Assembly (NCBI GenBank): GCA_024500155.1 | Contig: CM044876.1 | Span: forward strand, 10,855,001 to 10,919,000 | Source: Chenopodium formosanum | Taxonomy: Eukaryota > Streptophyta > Magnoliopsida > Caryophyllales > Amaranthaceae | Direction: 5' to 3' | Length of the DNA stretch: 64,000 bases | In this document: one piece after another, positions 54,096-64,000 of the stretch | How positions within the stretch are numbered: position 1 is the first letter of the stretch | How the letters are laid out: each line of letters begins with the position of its first letter | Program-made: the position numbers and the translations under genes | Notes under the pieces: generated by a model | What the model saw: only the letters and a program-made list of their open reading frames with translations | Told to the model about the DNA's origin: nothing | Databases searched by the model: none

Positions 54096-55727
54096 ATCGA
54101 CCGATGAATCACTATATATGTGGCATGGCTATGATTTTCTATGATTTCTACCCTAGCTGTCGTATGTTTTTCTGGGTGATGTAAGAGACGAAACAGGGGA
54201 AAAACGATACATGTTGAACCCTTTTGAGGTATCTTTGCATCCTTTTTAAACCGAATTTTCAGCACCTGATTATCAAAGCCTAAATATAAAGCAAGTTTGC
54301 AATTTTCAGGGCAATATATGCCAGTTTATGGAATTGAATGTTTTGAGCTTTTGACAGCATCTGTAACATATTTCACCCTTGATTTATGTGTTGATACCCT
54401 CATTCCAGAATTAGTCGTCACATCATCCCATCTGCTAATGGATATAATTAAAGGTTTACTTCATAATTTGATTTTATGAATATTACAAAAGCTTATGGAC
54501 CCATTGTTTTGCTAGCTGAACAATCAAACATGCTGATGTCTTGTAACTAGTACTGTGTAATGAACATTACGCGACTGACTTGGTTGTTGACTTGACTAAT
54601 CAAACAAGTAATAATCAATCAATCACAAGTAACAAAATTCTTTACGTTTAGAATCAAAGTTGAAGTGCATCTGCCAAAATTTGTTGAAGATTTTAAGCAA
54701 TTTTTTCCACTTGTTTATCTGTTTGTGACCTACTTTTTCTAATAATGTGGCCAATCACATACCGGGTAGGCCAGATTAGTACCGGATACGGGCATCAAAT
54801 GATGGCGAAATTTGATCCTATCCAAATTGGCTTTAGTAGTACGTATAAGAATTAAGAAATCAATGGATAATAGACATCAAACTTAAACTAAATTATTCAA
54901 TTTATAAATAGACGAATCTTGATAGGTTTAAGAAAAACAATATATCATGAAACTAAATTCAAGTAAAATAAGTTGTTAAACTATTAATTGTAAATCAAAT
55001 AATTTTTTTTTTCCACATAAAATCCATACGATATAGGGACATACTCGATCTGTAGTCCGTATAAGGCCATAGTGGGTAGCAAAACTCTTCCCTTCATGAT
55101 GTTTAAAAGAATAAAAGTAGTTTTTTTTTTTTTTTTTTTTATTATTAATTGCACATTTGCGATTAGTTATTACATAATATATTGACATAATCTTACATTA
55201 GATTAAAATTTTATGATTAGATAGTATTCCTTCAGTATAAAATTTTAAAGAATTACAAACTTATTGACTCGCGTGTGTAAACAACTTTGTGACATTAACC
55301 AATTGTGAAAGTATCTTTTATGTGATTACTCCTAGAGTTTCTCCTAATTTGAGGGCCTGTTCTCATACGATTATATTCAGTTCAATTCAGTTCGCTCCTA
55401 ATTCAATTCAGTCAATAAGAATAGGCCTTGCATTGTAGTCAAATTGGGTTGATTTTTAAGACCAATCTTGTCCAATCGTTCTTGACAACATTAAAGCAAA
55501 AAAAATAGGTAAATAAATATCTTAACTTAACTTATGACGGTTGCATATGCCCATATTACCGTCTGAGTGCATTACATATTTCTGTTATAATCACGGATCA
55601 TAATCGTAACAAACAGCATCTATCTTTATATAAATAAACATTGCCCTCATTGAAACCTTTTTTCCAACACCCCCTATTTCTTGTTTTTTCTGTAACCTCG
55701 CATTTATTGTCACCTCATTTTCTTACT
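54096..55727. other. Spacer between ADH and cystinosin genes
   Basis: ADH 3' UTR, then AT-rich DNA with a T(21) run near 55121 and a Tourist-like remnant at 55353-55427. No gene is supported. Confidence 0.45.
55353..55427. mobile_element. Shortened Tourist-like MITE remnant
   Basis: Left end GGGCCTGTTCTCAT and right end AGAATAGGCC are inverted, with ATTCAGTTCAATTCAGT words inside. It matches the family at 5912 and 61168 but is only 75 bp. TTG may be the target duplication (55349-55351 and 55428-55430) if the left end starts one base earlier. Confidence 0.6.
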
Positions 55728-55739
55728 TATATATATAAA
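55728..55739 (+). promoter_or_regulatory. TATA box of the cystinosin gene
   Basis: TATATATATAAA lies about 72-83 nt before the start codon at 55811, with a CAACAAAATAA leader after it. Confidence 0.55.
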
Positions 55740-55810
55740 TTATTCTACTCTATTATATTGTATTCAACAAAATAATCAAAGAACCTTAACTTTTTTGAAA
55801 AAATAAAAAG

Positions 55811-56480
55811 ATGGGAGAGTGGCACTCTATGCAACTTAAAGTTTTGTATGAAGTTTTAGGATGGGTTGCATTTGTTGCTTGGTCTATTAGTTTTTATCCT
55901 CAAGTTATCTTGAATTTTCGACGAAAGAGGTTTGTTTTTTATTTTCATGATCTTTATTTGTATGTTACATTCAAGCTTTAACAATACTCTCTTCGTCTCT
56001 AAAAGTTCTTAATGTTTTTGTATGAATGTTAATTTGGCAGTGTGGTGGGACTAAATTTCGACTTTGTGCTATTAAACTTGACGAAACACTCATCGTATTT
56101 GATATACAATGCGGTCCTCTTCTTTAGCGCGGCTGTTCAGGCTCAATATCGTCACAAGTATGGGTCTAACGAGGTTTGTATTCTTGTTCCCTCTTCTTCT
56201 TCCTTTCTCCTATTTTTTTTTTTTTTTTTTTTTTTTGTTCGCGTTGTTTATTGCATGATCTTGAACCAATACTCGTAGCTTAAGGCTCTAGCCACACAAT
56301 AAACATAAAAACCGTAAGATCTATGAAATTGTTACATAGTTATAAATAGACTATAATAACTATTTAACCTTCTAAAATAAATTCTAATAGTAAAACCCAT
56401 TGTAAATAAATCTAGCCTTCTAAAATACAAAATCTTCTACAAAAGTTCTATGCAAGTCCAAGGAAACATTAAGCTTTTTT

Positions 56481-56568
<88 letters not shown>

Positions 56569-59500
56569 TTTGTCGACACTATCTTTAATTTCCCTGTTTT
56601 CCAAGTCATATTAGGCAACTCACTTTAGCCCTGTTTTTAGAATTATTCATACAAGTGGAGTGTAAGTTTGATCATAAACGTACATTTTTAGATAGTGTCG
56701 ATTTTATAGGTACTAAGTAATTGCATTCTTGTGTAAGACGGGTGTAAAAGTGACATTTTATAAGTTGTAACGATTGATATGACCTTGATGGGTTAGGTCA
56801 TGAGGTACTGAGGCCGAGGGGACCTCAAGTAGAATCGATTTATAAGAGTTGACTTTTGTCGCGGTCTTATTGTATACACCCATCTTATGTAATAATGTAA
56901 ACGTTTGTTAATATTGTGTACAGATGATACCAGTTGCTGCAAATGATGTTGCATTCTCTTCACATGCAGTCCTCTTGACTGCATTTACCCTCTTTCAGAT
57001 TTTCATCTATGAGGTAAATGACCGAAAAATTAACTGTAATATGTGATGTACCCTTATTTTACTAGCAGTGTGCTCGATTTTGTTGTTAAACCAAATATTT
57101 GAAAATATAACATTTGGTTTACATGCAGAGAAAAAATCAGAGGTTTTCGAAAGTTGCAATTGGGATTGTCTGCATCATATGGTTTTCTGCCGCGGTTTGT
57201 GTATTTGTAGGCATTCACAGACATTCATGGCTCTGGTTGATCAATGTTTTCAAGTAAGATACAAGCTACTATTTGTTCTCATTTGTTTATAACTTGAAGT
57301 TTTTTAACATGTACATTTGTTTATTTTCCTTGAATGGTGTTATAACATGTACACATTTTATTGTTTTGCAGTACTATTCAGGTTACTATGACAGTCATCA
57401 AATATGTGCCACAGGTCAGTATTTATGTACTTTCGCAATTAATCATGATGTCGCCTTAATCCTTTCTTGGTTTATCAACTTACTAATGACTAGTGATATG
57501 TTTAAACTCTGTCTTATACAATACGAGTATCAATATAATTCTAATCAACTTTCAGTTTTTCGAAGATTAATGTTAAGACTAATCAATTATATGCAGGCTG
57601 TCATGAACTTTCGACTAAAAAGCACTGATGGTTTCAGCATTGGAAATATTTTACTTGATTTGCTGGGAGGTGTGACAAATTATGGTCAAATGGCTATGCA
57701 ATCTATTGATCAGAGTAAGTCATGGGGTGTTTTGGTTTCGCGCCATGTACTGTAATTAGTCCTGATTGTTAAATCTCTGTGGATTCGTATTAACGTTTAG
57801 TATGATCTTTTCTTGCAGAATCATGGGTCAATTTCTATGGAAATATTGGAAAAACTCTACTATCTTTGGTATGATCACTTCTTTTATTTTACTTCTCAAT
57901 TTCACTACACCCTAATTTAAAACCACTACTAGAAAAAGGCTCATTTCCGACGGAAAAATTCCGTCGTAACCACCCCAAAATCCGTCGGAAAACCCGTTTC
58001 CGACGGAATTCCGTCGCAACCGGTTGTCGGAAAACCCTTTGTAGGAAAATTGTCTTCTTCCGACGGAATTTCCGTCGGAAACACTTTTCCGACGGAATTT
58101 TCCCTCGAAAGAGGTTTTTCAGCATCAGGAAAATCCGTCGGAAATTTCCGACGAAATGAAATTCCGTCGGAAATTTCCGACGAAAATTCCGTCGGAAACT
58201 ATTTTTGCGAAATTAAAAAAAAAATACGCCGTGCCACCACCGGCACGGCGTATCACCCACCTCTAACCACCAGCCCCCTAACACATTCGACCGTTCCACT
58301 ACCCACAACCACCAAAACCCCTACCATCCTAACCCTAACCCACACAAACGAGCCTAGATCTACCACCCCACCACCCACCAAAAACCACCACCGCCACCAC
58401 CAAAACAAACCATCACAACCCAAAAATTAAACAAAAAAAAGAAAAAAAAATAAATCCCAACCCAACACCCAGAAACCCGAATAAAAATTGAAAATAGGAC
58501 AAAAAAAATTATAATAAAATCCCAACCCAACACTCAACACCCAAAAAATTTAAATCCCAACCCAACAACCAATAACCCAAAAAAAAAATGAAAACAGGGC
58601 AAAAAAAAAAAAGATAAATATTCAGAACAAAAAAATTAAAAACAAAAGATAAAAAAAAACTGTAGATCTACTACACTTACCACAATGATTCAACCACAAC
58701 AACCGAAATTTGTCTTGAAATTGGTTATATAAGGCCAAATTCGACCATGGAAACGCTAGATCTAGCATTTCCATGGTCGAACTTGACCTTAATACCATAA
58801 ATTCGAAATAAAAAAACACGCCGGAGCATTTGAAGGCTAGCTTTGCCGGAATTTAACAACAAAGAGAAAATAGAAAGGGAGACTGAAGAGAAGAGAACAG
58901 AGATAAAGAGAAGAAAGGGAATAGCGAAGGAGAGGAGAGGGAGTAGCGAAGGAGAGGAGAGATAAAGAGAAGAAAGGGAGACTGAAGAGAAGAGAGGGAG
59001 AAGCGATGAGGAGAGAGAGAGGAGAAATAAAGAGAACAGGGAGAATGAAGAGAGAAGGGGAGTAGGGTGCGGCGAGAGAAGAGAGAGAAAGGGGAGCTGA
59101 AATGAAGGGTAATGGGTTAGGGTTAGCTATTTATACAAAGTTTTATTTTCTTAAAATAAATTTAGTCAGATGCTTTTTGCGACGAAAATATCCGTCGGAA
59201 ATTTCCGACGGATTTAAATCCGTCGAAAATTATTTTGTTTCCGACGGATTTGTCCGTTGGAATATACTTTCCTACGAAAATTCCGTCGGAACTGTTTGAA
59301 ATCCGTCGGAAATTTCCGACGGAACAAAATTCCGTCGGAAATTTCCGACGGAATAATATTCCGTCGGAAATTTCCCAGTTTGCGACGGATTTTCGGGCCC
59401 GTTGGAGAGATTCCGTCGGAAATCGGCCTATTTCTTGTAGTGAACCCACATAATTTATTATGTTTAATTAAACTCAAATGAAGAGAGTGAGGGATAGCTC

Positions 59501-59812
59501 AAGTGGTTAGAGCTTCCCTCCCGATTCTCAGAGATTCTGGGATCGATTCTCACTCCCGCCCTTGTGGCTCTCTAAACACCAAAAATTAAACTCGAATGAA
59601 GAATACAATCATTATTATCAGCAATTTTCAACATTTGATAGTTAGAATTTGTGTGCATATTATCTTCAACTCTTTGTACCTTACTGTTTTGTGACTGACA
59701 GGTTTCGATCTTCTTCGACATTCTATTCATCATTCAACATTATGTGCTATACCCAGCAAGTAAAAAGAAGGAGAAGCTCCCTATTCAAGCCCCAATTTCA
59801 GAAACAAGCTAA
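55811..59812 (+). CDS. Cystinosin homologue (PQ-loop lysosomal/vacuolar transporter)
   Basis: Eight exons: 55811-55929, 56041-56173, 56924-57013, 57129-57253, 57372-57414, 57597-57714, 57819-57868, 59702-59812. All junctions are GT-AG and the product is 262 residues, near Arabidopsis At5g40670 (270). Phrases shared with that family are SISFYPQVILNFRRKSVVGL, NLTKHSSYLIYN, MIPVAANDVAFS, FQIFIYE, HSWLWLINVFN, VIKYVPQAVMNF and SWVNFYGNIGKTLLSL. Two PQ motifs (YPQ in exon 1, VPQ in exon 5) mark the PQ-loops of a seven-helix membrane protein. Cystinosin exports cystine with protons from lysosomes; a vacuolar or endosomal role in plants is inferred. The last intron (57869-59701) carries a CACTA element and a SINE, and intron 2 carries a TTA microsatellite. 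The C-terminus (KKKEKLPIQAPISETS) is short and divergent. Confidence 0.93.
56477..56567. repeat. (TTA)n microsatellite in cystinosin intron 2
   Basis: An almost uninterrupted run of about 28 TTA/ATT units, preceded by a T run. A T(20) run lies upstream at about 56213-56236. Confidence 0.9.
57924..59442. mobile_element. Non-autonomous CACTA (En/Spm) element in cystinosin intron 7
   Basis: Left end CACTACTAGAAAAAGGC and right end GGCCTATTTCTTGTAGTG are inverted CACTA termini, flanked by AAC on both sides (57921-57923, 59443-59445), the 3-bp duplication of this superfamily. Subterminal regions (57945-58205, 59168-59430) are packed with CCGTCGGAAA/TTTCCGACGG palindromes, the kind of short repeats bound by En/Spm transposases. 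The core holds an ACC-rich tract (58230-58400), A-rich DNA, GATCT motifs (58667, 58757) and an AG-rich tract (58855-59100). No transposase was found. Length 1519 bp. Confidence 0.92.
59466..59601 (+). mobile_element. tRNA-derived SINE with 18-bp target duplication, cystinosin intron 7
   Basis: AATTAAACTCAAATGAAG (59466-59483) and AATTAAACTCGAATGAAG (59584-59601) flank a 100-bp body. The body has a tRNA-like A box (TAGCTCAAGTGGTTAGAGC) and B box (GGGATCGATTCTC). This is a polymerase III-type SINE head with almost no 3' tail. It lies 23 bp beyond the CACTA element and 100 bp before the last exon. Confidence 0.8.
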
Positions 59813-60076
59813 GCTAATTGTCATTATTTTGTTAAGCATACGACATCAATCAAGTGTACTTTAGCATCCAAACAAACTAAAGCAGACCATTGTTTTAAGA
59901 GATTAGAGAAACAGTGCAGCTTTTGTTGTAAAGAATAGCTATACATATCTCAATATATCCCGTGAAATTTGTATAATTAGATGAATTATTTATTTGTGAT
60001 TAGCGAAATAAATTCAAGTGTTAAGACAAACACATTAGCTGGGTCGGAGGACATACATCGACTAATTGTAATCCAT
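59813..60076. other. 3' UTR and downstream spacer of the cystinosin gene
   Basis: Plain AT-rich sequence after the stop codon, with several AATATATC/AATAAATTC words that could be polyadenylation signals. No other feature seen. Confidence 0.4.
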
Positions 60077-60926
60077 ATAAGGAAAATTTGTGAGGAAGGT
60101 CCTTTTAAGTGGTCGACCTTGTGGAGAAGGTCCTTTTATGAAAAAGGTGGCACAAAAGGTCCTTTTATCGGCATTGGGTTGTGAGGAGGGTCCTTTGACC
60201 AAACTCCGAAATTGACCAATTTTTTCCAGGTCAAAAAACTCTCGTACACAGCACGTGACCACTTAAATGACCTTTAAAAAAAAACTTTTTTTTTCCTTTT
60301 CCCTCGATTTTTATTTTTCCCCCATTATTAAACCCTAATTTCAGAACAAAATTAATCCCAAATCTTCCATTCTTTTCCCTAAAATTACAATTGAAGGCCA
60401 ATTAAAGCCATTCAACGCGAGTCTAGTTATGCGCGTGAATGAAAAGATGTGGGGACTTGCTTTTTCGTTTTGACTTGCTTTTCCGTTGTGAGTTGCTCTT
60501 CATCATTTTCACAAACCAAATTAGCAATTTTTCGAAAAATTTTCCTACTTTGAAAGACGCAGAATAGAGAGAGAGTTAAAGCCATACCTAATGAAGAAAT
60601 TGTGGGATTAATCTACGGCCAGACTACATTTCGCTATTGATTCCTTCTACAGTGAACCGTCATTAATGGGTAGCTACTAGTCACGTCAGAATAGTTGAAT
60701 GGAAATAAGGGAGGGAAATAAAAAAATAAGGGGGAAAATGAAAATCGAGGGAAATGAGAGAAAGGGAAAAAAAAAGCTGGAAAAAATTGGTCAACGCCGG
60801 AGTTTGGTCAAAGGACCTACCTCGCAACCAATGCCGATAAAAGGACCTTTTGTGCCACCTTTTTCATTAAAGGACCTTTCTCACAAGGTTGGCCACTTAA
60901 AAGGACCTTCCTCGCAAATTTTCTTA
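60077..60926. mobile_element. Element with about 160-bp terminal inverted repeats and GGTCCTTT sub-repeats
   Basis: The left arm (60077-60233) and right arm (about 60775-60926) are inverted copies, including GGAAAATTTGTGAGGAAGG against CCTTCCTCGCAAATTTTC and ACCAATTTTTTCCAG against CTGGAAAAAATTGG. Each arm has four spaced GGTCCTTT units. The end GGAAAATTTG is the same as that of the MULE at 27609, which suggests the Mutator superfamily. No 9-bp duplication was found. The interior (about 540 bp) is AT-rich and non-coding. The two arms would form a long hairpin. Confidence 0.75.
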
Positions 60927-60977
60927 TGTTGTGCTATATATGATGAGATTCATCCTATACACATGTCATTAACAATT

Positions 60978-60989
60978 TAACACCCTGTC

Positions 60990-61020
<31 letters not shown>

Positions 61021-61034
61021 AAACACCTAACACC
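60978..61034 (+). mobile_element. Possible micro-insertion: CTGTC + poly(A)
   Basis: TAACACC at 60978-60984 recurs at 61028-61034. Between are CTGTC, about 31 A/G-interrupted A residues and AAACACC. It resembles the insertion at 52980 but the duplication is only 7 bp, so it is weaker. Confidence 0.35.
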
Positions 61035-61167
61035 AACTGATATTCCCAAGTTATGCGACCAAACTTTAGCATTGTTTTTGACTTCTAGTAACAACAACAT
61101 GCAAATTCTTAAGTTGAATGATTGTTGGTGAATCCTTTTTTTTACCCCTGTTTTGTACTCTTAGTAA

Positions 61168-61384
61168 GGGCATGTTCACATTTACTGAATTGAGCTGAAC
61201 TGAACTGAACTGAACTGATTAGAGCTGAACTGAGTTGAGCTGAAATGAATGTTTTATGAGAGAAGGAAATTAGGAGCTGAGCTGAACTGAACTGAACTGA
61301 ACTGATCAGAGCTGAACTAAACTAAACTGAACTGATTGCAGCTGAACTGAACTGAACTAAAATTAAGTAAATATGAACAGGCCC
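61168..61384. mobile_element. Tourist-like MITE with TAA target duplication
   Basis: Left end GGGCATGTTCACATTTACTG and right end TATGAACAGGCCC are inverted, flanked by TAA (61165-61167, 61385-61387). The interior is CTGAACTGAACTGA-type tandem words. Same family as 5912. Confidence 0.85.
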
Positions 61385-61429
61385 TAAGTTTTTGTATTAA
61401 TGTTACTGTTGATATTATGTGCTAATTTA

Positions 61430-61623
61430 AGGCTTGTTCTGATTTATGAATTATGATCTGATCAACTGAACTCAACGCAACTGAACTGAACTGAACTGAA
61501 TAGAGCTAAAATGAATTGTATATGAGAGAAGGATCGGAAAAAAATAGGAACCGAACTAAACTAAACTGAACTGATTGGAGCTAAACTGAACTGAACTAAA
61601 ATTAAGCTGAAGAGAACAGGCTT
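61430..61623. mobile_element. Second Tourist-like MITE, 45 bp after the first
   Basis: Left end AGGCTTGTTCTGATT and right end AGAGAACAGGCTT are inverted, flanked by TTA (61427-61429, 61624-61626). It shares GTATATGAGAGAAGGA...GAACTGAACTGA interior text with the neighbour, so two members of one family sit almost in tandem. Confidence 0.8.
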
Positions 61624-61953
61624 TTAGAGGGCAATTACTAATGAGGGTATTAAGCTAGTTTCAATAAAGTGCTGCAACTTAATCAAATTTCAAGTTTCTA
61701 CAACTCGTCTTACATTTCGAGGTCTATACTACATATATTTGGGATGCAGATTTATGAGAAAATACAAGTTTCTCAATATGATTTGGTCTTTTTGGTAAAA
61801 AATTACCCACTACTCTTAATTTCTCTCTCCTCAATCATGAACTTTGAGCAGTTTTGAACAATGGAAATTGAATTTTTCTTCAACAATTGAGGGAAAAATT
61901 TCAAACAATGGCAAAAACCTTCCATTTGGAGTTAACCATACCCATAATTTATA

Positions 61954-62151
61954 CTTCCTCCGTTTCTATTTAGTTGACACGTTTGATTTAGGAACATATA
62001 TTAAGGAGAGGAGAGAGAGTGAGAGAGAATGAAAAAGCAAGTGGGGTAGCTTGTAAATGTAAGGCAAAAAAGTTACCCTAATAGGATACGTGTCAACTAA
62101 AAAAAACTTCCTAAAAAGGAATACGTGTCAACTAAAAAGAAACGAAGGTAG
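61954..62151. mobile_element. Stowaway-like MITE
   Basis: Left end CTTCCTCCGTTTCTATTTAG and right end CTAAAAAGAAACGAAGGTAG are inverted, with TTGACACG matched by CGTGTCAA, and TA on both sides. A duplicated ACGTGTCAACTAAAAA near 62089 and 62123 lies in the right half. Confidence 0.75.
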
Positions 62152-62153
62152 TA

Positions 62154-62769
62154 TATTTTTAGGGTTTTTCGTCAAATTCGGCGGCGAAACTTCCTGATAT
62201 GGTGGTATGGTTGGGGTTTGTTGTAGTATTGGTAGTGTCATCGGGAATGATGTTGGTTATGGGGATGAGGTTCGTCTTCCATGGATGAATCGAAAGGCTT
62301 TCAAAGAAAGACATGATGAAAATGGAATTGTCATGTATTTGTCATTTCTGTTTTTAGGGCAAGCTCTAGAAATATTGTGAATTTTGATTTCAGAAATATT
62401 ATGAATTTTAATTTCAGCTTTCAGTAAATCTTGTCTAATATATAGTATTTGTTTGTTATAACATCGATAAGGCCACTGTGGACTACATTTACTATGCTGG
62501 CAAAAAGTTAATAAAGTTAATCTCAATACTACTTTAATAATAGATTATCATACTACGAATGTTATTGCAATGAAAAATATATAACGTGAAATTATTTATA
62601 AATTAACAAATTACATGAAATTATGTATATCATATATTACCCATAATTAACACAACTACGTATATATTATATTACACATCATTATTGTATGAGATTTTAT
62701 ATGACTTAATTTTGGATAATAGTTGGTTTGAAAAGCGGGATTCTCATTTTATAATTAACAATCTTGAGT
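62154..62769. other. AT-rich spacer, no gene seen
   Basis: Non-coding AT-rich DNA; a repeated phrase ATATTGTGAATTTTGATTTCAG / ATATTATGAATTTTAATTTCAG near 62372-62420 is a 27-bp tandem duplication. Confidence 0.4.
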
Positions 62770-63790
62770 GGATCAATTGAAAAACAAATAGACAATCTGT
62801 TCATAAGGAGCACGGGTAGGAAAAAGTTTCATAAATTGCAAGGTCATCCCAGAGGACATTGTGGTCACCTAGTTTTTGGTTATGACTATTCATTTGATAG
62901 AGAAGGCGGTTAATAAGGGAAGACTAGAGGAGCCAAGGATATGATAGATAATGGAATTTAAGGGATTGCAAATGCTAAGTTTTTTTTAAAAAAAAGTAAT
63001 TAGGGTTGGAGACGAATCGGGATGGAGAATGAGATCTAGACATGATTTGGTTACGAATGAAGATATGTTTCTCGAGGGTGGTCAAAAAGTTCTTAGGGGA
63101 ATCAAAGGGGAGAACTTTGATGCAGAGATATACTTCGAGGTTGAAGGGAAGAAGAAATAGTTAATAAAAAAACGGAATGATGTCAAAATTTGGAACATGT
63201 AAGAGCGATGGAACTTTTGCAGCGTAAAGGAGGCTAAGAGTAAGGTAAAGGAAGCTGTTCGCTAAGCAAAAGAAAAGGCTTATCTGGAGGTTTATGAAAA
63301 GCTTATCTTTAGAAGGGAGACCAGGTCATTTATAAGATGGCAAAGAGAAGACAAGAGGCAAGGCCTAGGAAGGATATTGGCATGATAAGTGTGTCAAAGA
63401 TAAGAATCAAAATATTATAGTACAAGATGGGGACATTAAGAACATGTGGAAGGGGCACTTTAATGGATTGTTTAATGGAAGTCAAGGAGTTGTCACAGGA
63501 GATACCTTTGTGAGTGATGAAGAACGAAATCAACGTGGAGTATGTGCAAAGGATTAGGAGAGTAGAGGTGAAGATCGATTGCACTAAAGAAAATGAAGCC
63601 TAAGAAGGCGGTTATCCATCCCTAATGGTTTACCCATATATTTGCGCTGGTGTTTAGATAAGATTGGTATTGATTGATTAACACACCTCTTTAACAAGAT
63701 ATGGAGGGCTACAAGGATCCCACAAGATTGGAGGAAGAGCACCCCGTGATCAAGCTTATGAGCCACACTATGAAGGTGGGAAATAGTGAT
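62770..63790 (+). pseudogene. Decayed RTE-type LINE (endonuclease end and reverse transcriptase start)
   Basis: Translated pieces follow RTE order: IDNLFIRS...KLQGHPR (end of the endonuclease), GENFDAEIYFEVEGKKK, then VKEAKSKVKEAVR with AKEKAYLEVYEKL, TRWGH/IKNMWKGHFNGLFNGSQ-like text, ALKKMKPKKAV, and finally HPVIKLMSHTMKV, the YRGIKLMSHTMK motif of the reverse transcriptase. Many stops and shifts break it, so it cannot encode protein. Confidence 0.65.
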
Positions 63791-63845
63791 CACTTGTAGA
63801 AAAAAGCAAATGAGCACAAAACTTGCTTTGTGCACTTTTAATTTA

Positions 63846-64000
63846 TAATTATACAAACCACGGAGCTATTCAAGACTCTCAATTAGAATTTATTTATGAT
63901 GTTCCCGTAGATTTAAGTCGTATTTTAGAGGAGGATAACAAGGGTGTGTCATTGCCACGCTTTGTCCCTCCATAGGTAGTTTTTAGCTAGTTTGGTTTTT
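63846..64000 (+). pseudogene. LINE RNase H 3' remnant, cut by the window edge
   Basis: AAGACTCTCAATTAGAATTT...TTTAGAGGAG...CCACGCTTTGTCCCTC aligns with 43229-43345, the end of the RNase H remnant between RPB4 and USB1. It starts right after the RTE remnant and shows a second copy of that LINE family. It probably continues past 64000. Confidence 0.55.

Noticed and set aside
59490..59562. tRNA gene
   Set aside because: A and B boxes are present, but no cloverleaf with a paired acceptor stem was found and the unit is flanked by 18-bp target duplications, which makes it a SINE.

Overview
This is a plant nuclear window, almost certainly from a eudicot. It has spliced genes with GT-AG introns, AT-rich spacers, long simple repeats and a heavy load of small transposable elements. 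The repeat style (many Stowaway- and Tourist-like MITEs built on TACTCCGT and GAACTGAACTGA sequences) recalls Amaranthaceae/Caryophyllales such as spinach, but that is an impression and not a proof. All gene models were built by eye from reading frames, splice-site phase and remembered family sequences. No search was run.

Eight protein-coding genes are supported. In order: an ALE2-like receptor kinase whose kinase end runs off the left edge (-, 318-8050); a WDR26/GID7-type LisH-CTLH-WD40 protein (+, 15930-23845); a small one-domain cupin (-, 32871-33473); the type B histone acetyltransferase HAT1/HAG2 (+, 35146-40385); RNA polymerase II subunit RPB4 (-, 41983-42399); the U6 snRNA phosphodiesterase USB1 (+, 43534-48245); class III alcohol dehydrogenase/S-nitrosoglutathione reductase (+, 49584-54095); and a cystinosin-type PQ-loop transporter (+, 55811-59812). 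Seven are complete in the window and every intron phase closes. The stretch 32.8-59.8 kb is a compact housekeeping block. The genes do not form one pathway. HAT1 and RPB4 are convergent, and RPB4 and USB1 are divergent.

The spaces are filled mainly by transposons. 9.8-12.3 kb is a Harbinger-like element with a hAT element nested inside it (8-bp target duplication). 13.0-13.9 kb is an 880-bp Stowaway-like element. 27.6-28.9 kb is a MULE with a 9-bp target duplication and a Cassandra-type, 5S-bearing solo LTR inserted in its left terminal repeat. Helitron-like 3' ends lie at 27.6, 29.1 and 30.1 kb. A 1.5-kb CACTA element and a tRNA-derived SINE sit in the last intron of the cystinosin gene. Long-inverted-repeat and Tourist-like elements occupy 60.1-61.6 kb. 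Decayed LINEs occur at 26.1-27.0, 42.8-43.4, 46.1-47.6 and 62.8-64.0 kb.

The most unusual signals are: (i) several minute insertions made of little more than a poly(A)/poly(T) tail with TCA next to it, each flanked by a 14-17 bp direct repeat, as if they were LINE insertions aborted at the tail; (ii) DNA transposons of different superfamilies that carry a similar internal module (CT-rich, then a GATCT motif, then GGT-rich DNA); (iii) the Cassandra-in-MULE nest; and (iv) twin E2F sites plus a telo-box in front of HAT1.
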